A DNA stretch of 64,000 nucleotides, taken from NCBI RefSeq assembly GCF_030682035.1, contig NZ_JAUXQZ010000023.1, forward strand, positions 1-64,000, written 5' to 3'. The translations under genes and the position numbers were made by a program. Shown here in pieces: positions 63,638 to 64,000 of the stretch. Every line of letters starts with the position of its first letter. Position 1 is the first letter of the stretch. The notes under the pieces were generated by a model that was given only the letters and a program-made list of their open reading frames with translations, searched no databases and was not told where the DNA came from. The DNA comes from Brevundimonas sp. (GTDB lineage Bacteria; Pseudomonadota; Alphaproteobacteria; Caulobacterales; Caulobacteraceae).

Positions 63638-64000
63638 ATGAAACAGACAGCGCCCAAAAAACTCCGCCGAAACTACAAGATCCGCAGCAAGCGGGTCTGG
63701 ACCCTGATCCGCGAGCGGTATCTGGCGGGCGAGAGCGCGCCGCGGCTGGCCGAGGTGTTCGATGTGACCGAGGCGGCGATCCGGGCGCGGGCGGGGCGGC
63801 AGGGCTGGACCAAGCGGTCGCTGGCCGAGGCGACGCCGCCGGCGCCGGCGGACGCGGGACTGGCCGAGGTGATCGCGGGGCAGCTGGACGGGGACATGAC
63901 GCCGCGCGAGGCGGCGCGGCTGGCGCTGGGCGAGGCGGTGAAGCTGTTGCGCAGCGGCCGGATGGGGCTGGCGGGCGAGGCGGCGCGGGTGGCCGATGTG
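63638..64000 (+). CDS. Helix-turn-helix protein, N-terminal part, cut by the window end
   Basis: 121 codons are visible from the ATG at 63638; the frame is open to the last base. A basic start (MKQTAPKKLRRNYKIRSKRV) leads into a helix-turn-helix: LIRERYLAGESAPRLAEVFD, VTEAAIRARAGRQGWTKR. It then has an Ala/Pro linker and a helical region (MTPREAARLALGEAVKLLRS). The layout resembles small DNA-packaging or phage-type regulatory proteins that precede a terminase in gene transfer agent or prophage clusters. Whether such genes follow cannot be seen. A plain DNA-binding regulator is also possible. Confidence 0.7.
   Translation, partial: MKQTAPKKLRRNYKIRSKRVWTLIRERYLAGESAPRLAEVFDVTEAAIRARAGRQGWTKRSLAEATPPAPADAGLAEVIAGQLDGDMTPREAARLALGEAVKLLRSGRMGLAGEAARVADV

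Noticed and set aside
63445..63657. A 70-codon minus-strand frame ending in an acidic repeat
   Set aside because: It starts at TTG opposite the start of the HTH gene, and its acidic end is only the translation of the CTCGACATC tandem repeat.

Overview
The window is high-GC alphaproteobacterial chromosome, most likely from Caulobacteraceae (Brevundimonas or a close relative). This is inferred from the division-site ATPase MipZ, the replication regulator HdaA, an NDUFA12-type complex I accessory gene, alphaproteobacterial gene blocks (aroQ-accB-accC-aat; lptF-lptG-lptD-surA-pdxA-rsmA; serS-surE-pcm-nlpD-yajC-secD-secF) and frequent GTG/TTG starts with 1-4 base stop/start overlaps. No rRNA, tRNA, CRISPR array, replication origin, insertion sequence transposase or intact prophage was seen.

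Layout. 1-8.4 kb: end of a PGPGW membrane protein, uvrA, a CPBP protease, two paralogous membrane proteins, trmFO and an MpaB-type oxygenase. 8.4-21.1 kb, mostly minus strand: SnoaL-like protein, squalene/phytoene-synthase-like protein, PuuD-like membrane protein, secF-secD-yajC, nlpD-like lipoprotein, pcm, surE, serS, thiG, an SPFH protein, a small membrane protein and thiS. 21.2-31.2 kb: aroQ, accB, accC, aat, DUF2155, NDUFA12, a ribonucleotide-reductase-like TSCPD protein, two secreted pentapeptide proteins and aspS. 31.5-37 kb: hdaA, then gatC-gatA and gatB separated by a small membrane protein and a DUF559 nuclease gene. 37-48.3 kb: ruvX, an AEC transporter, pyrB with a pseudo-pyrC, plsY, dprA, topA, a J-domain protein, mipZ, a SPOR lipoprotein and panC. 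48.3-53.1 kb: TPR protein, three tandem I78-type inhibitor lipoproteins, holC and pepA. 53.2-61.4 kb: LPS export and outer-membrane biogenesis genes, pdxA and rsmA. 61.4-64 kb: two unknown genes of lower GC, a decayed gene fragment, and the start of a helix-turn-helix gene cut by the window end.

The most unusual feature is a superfamily of palindromic repeat units. Each unit is a GC-rich hairpin, then a second hairpin of variable sequence, then a purine-rich tail. They occupy most non-overlapping junctions of the serS-surE-pcm-nlpD-yajC-secDF cluster, sometimes supplying the Shine-Dalgarno sequence of the next gene. Two inverted units frame a DUF559 (Vsr-like nuclease fold) gene whose start codon abuts one unit and whose stop lies inside the other, and this block interrupts gatCAB. 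The arrangement resembles a mobile repeat-plus-nuclease unit, by analogy with REP/RAYT systems; this is a hypothesis.

Other points of interest: a seryl-tRNA synthetase with a roughly 70-residue insertion in a stretch of divergent base composition; an apparent catalytically dead relative of B12-dependent ribonucleotide reductase; a dihydroorotase-like protein lacking the metal-binding HxH; three I78 lipoproteins sharing an extra Cys-x-x-Cys; and an aat gene with no ATG/GTG/TTG start near its expected N-terminus.
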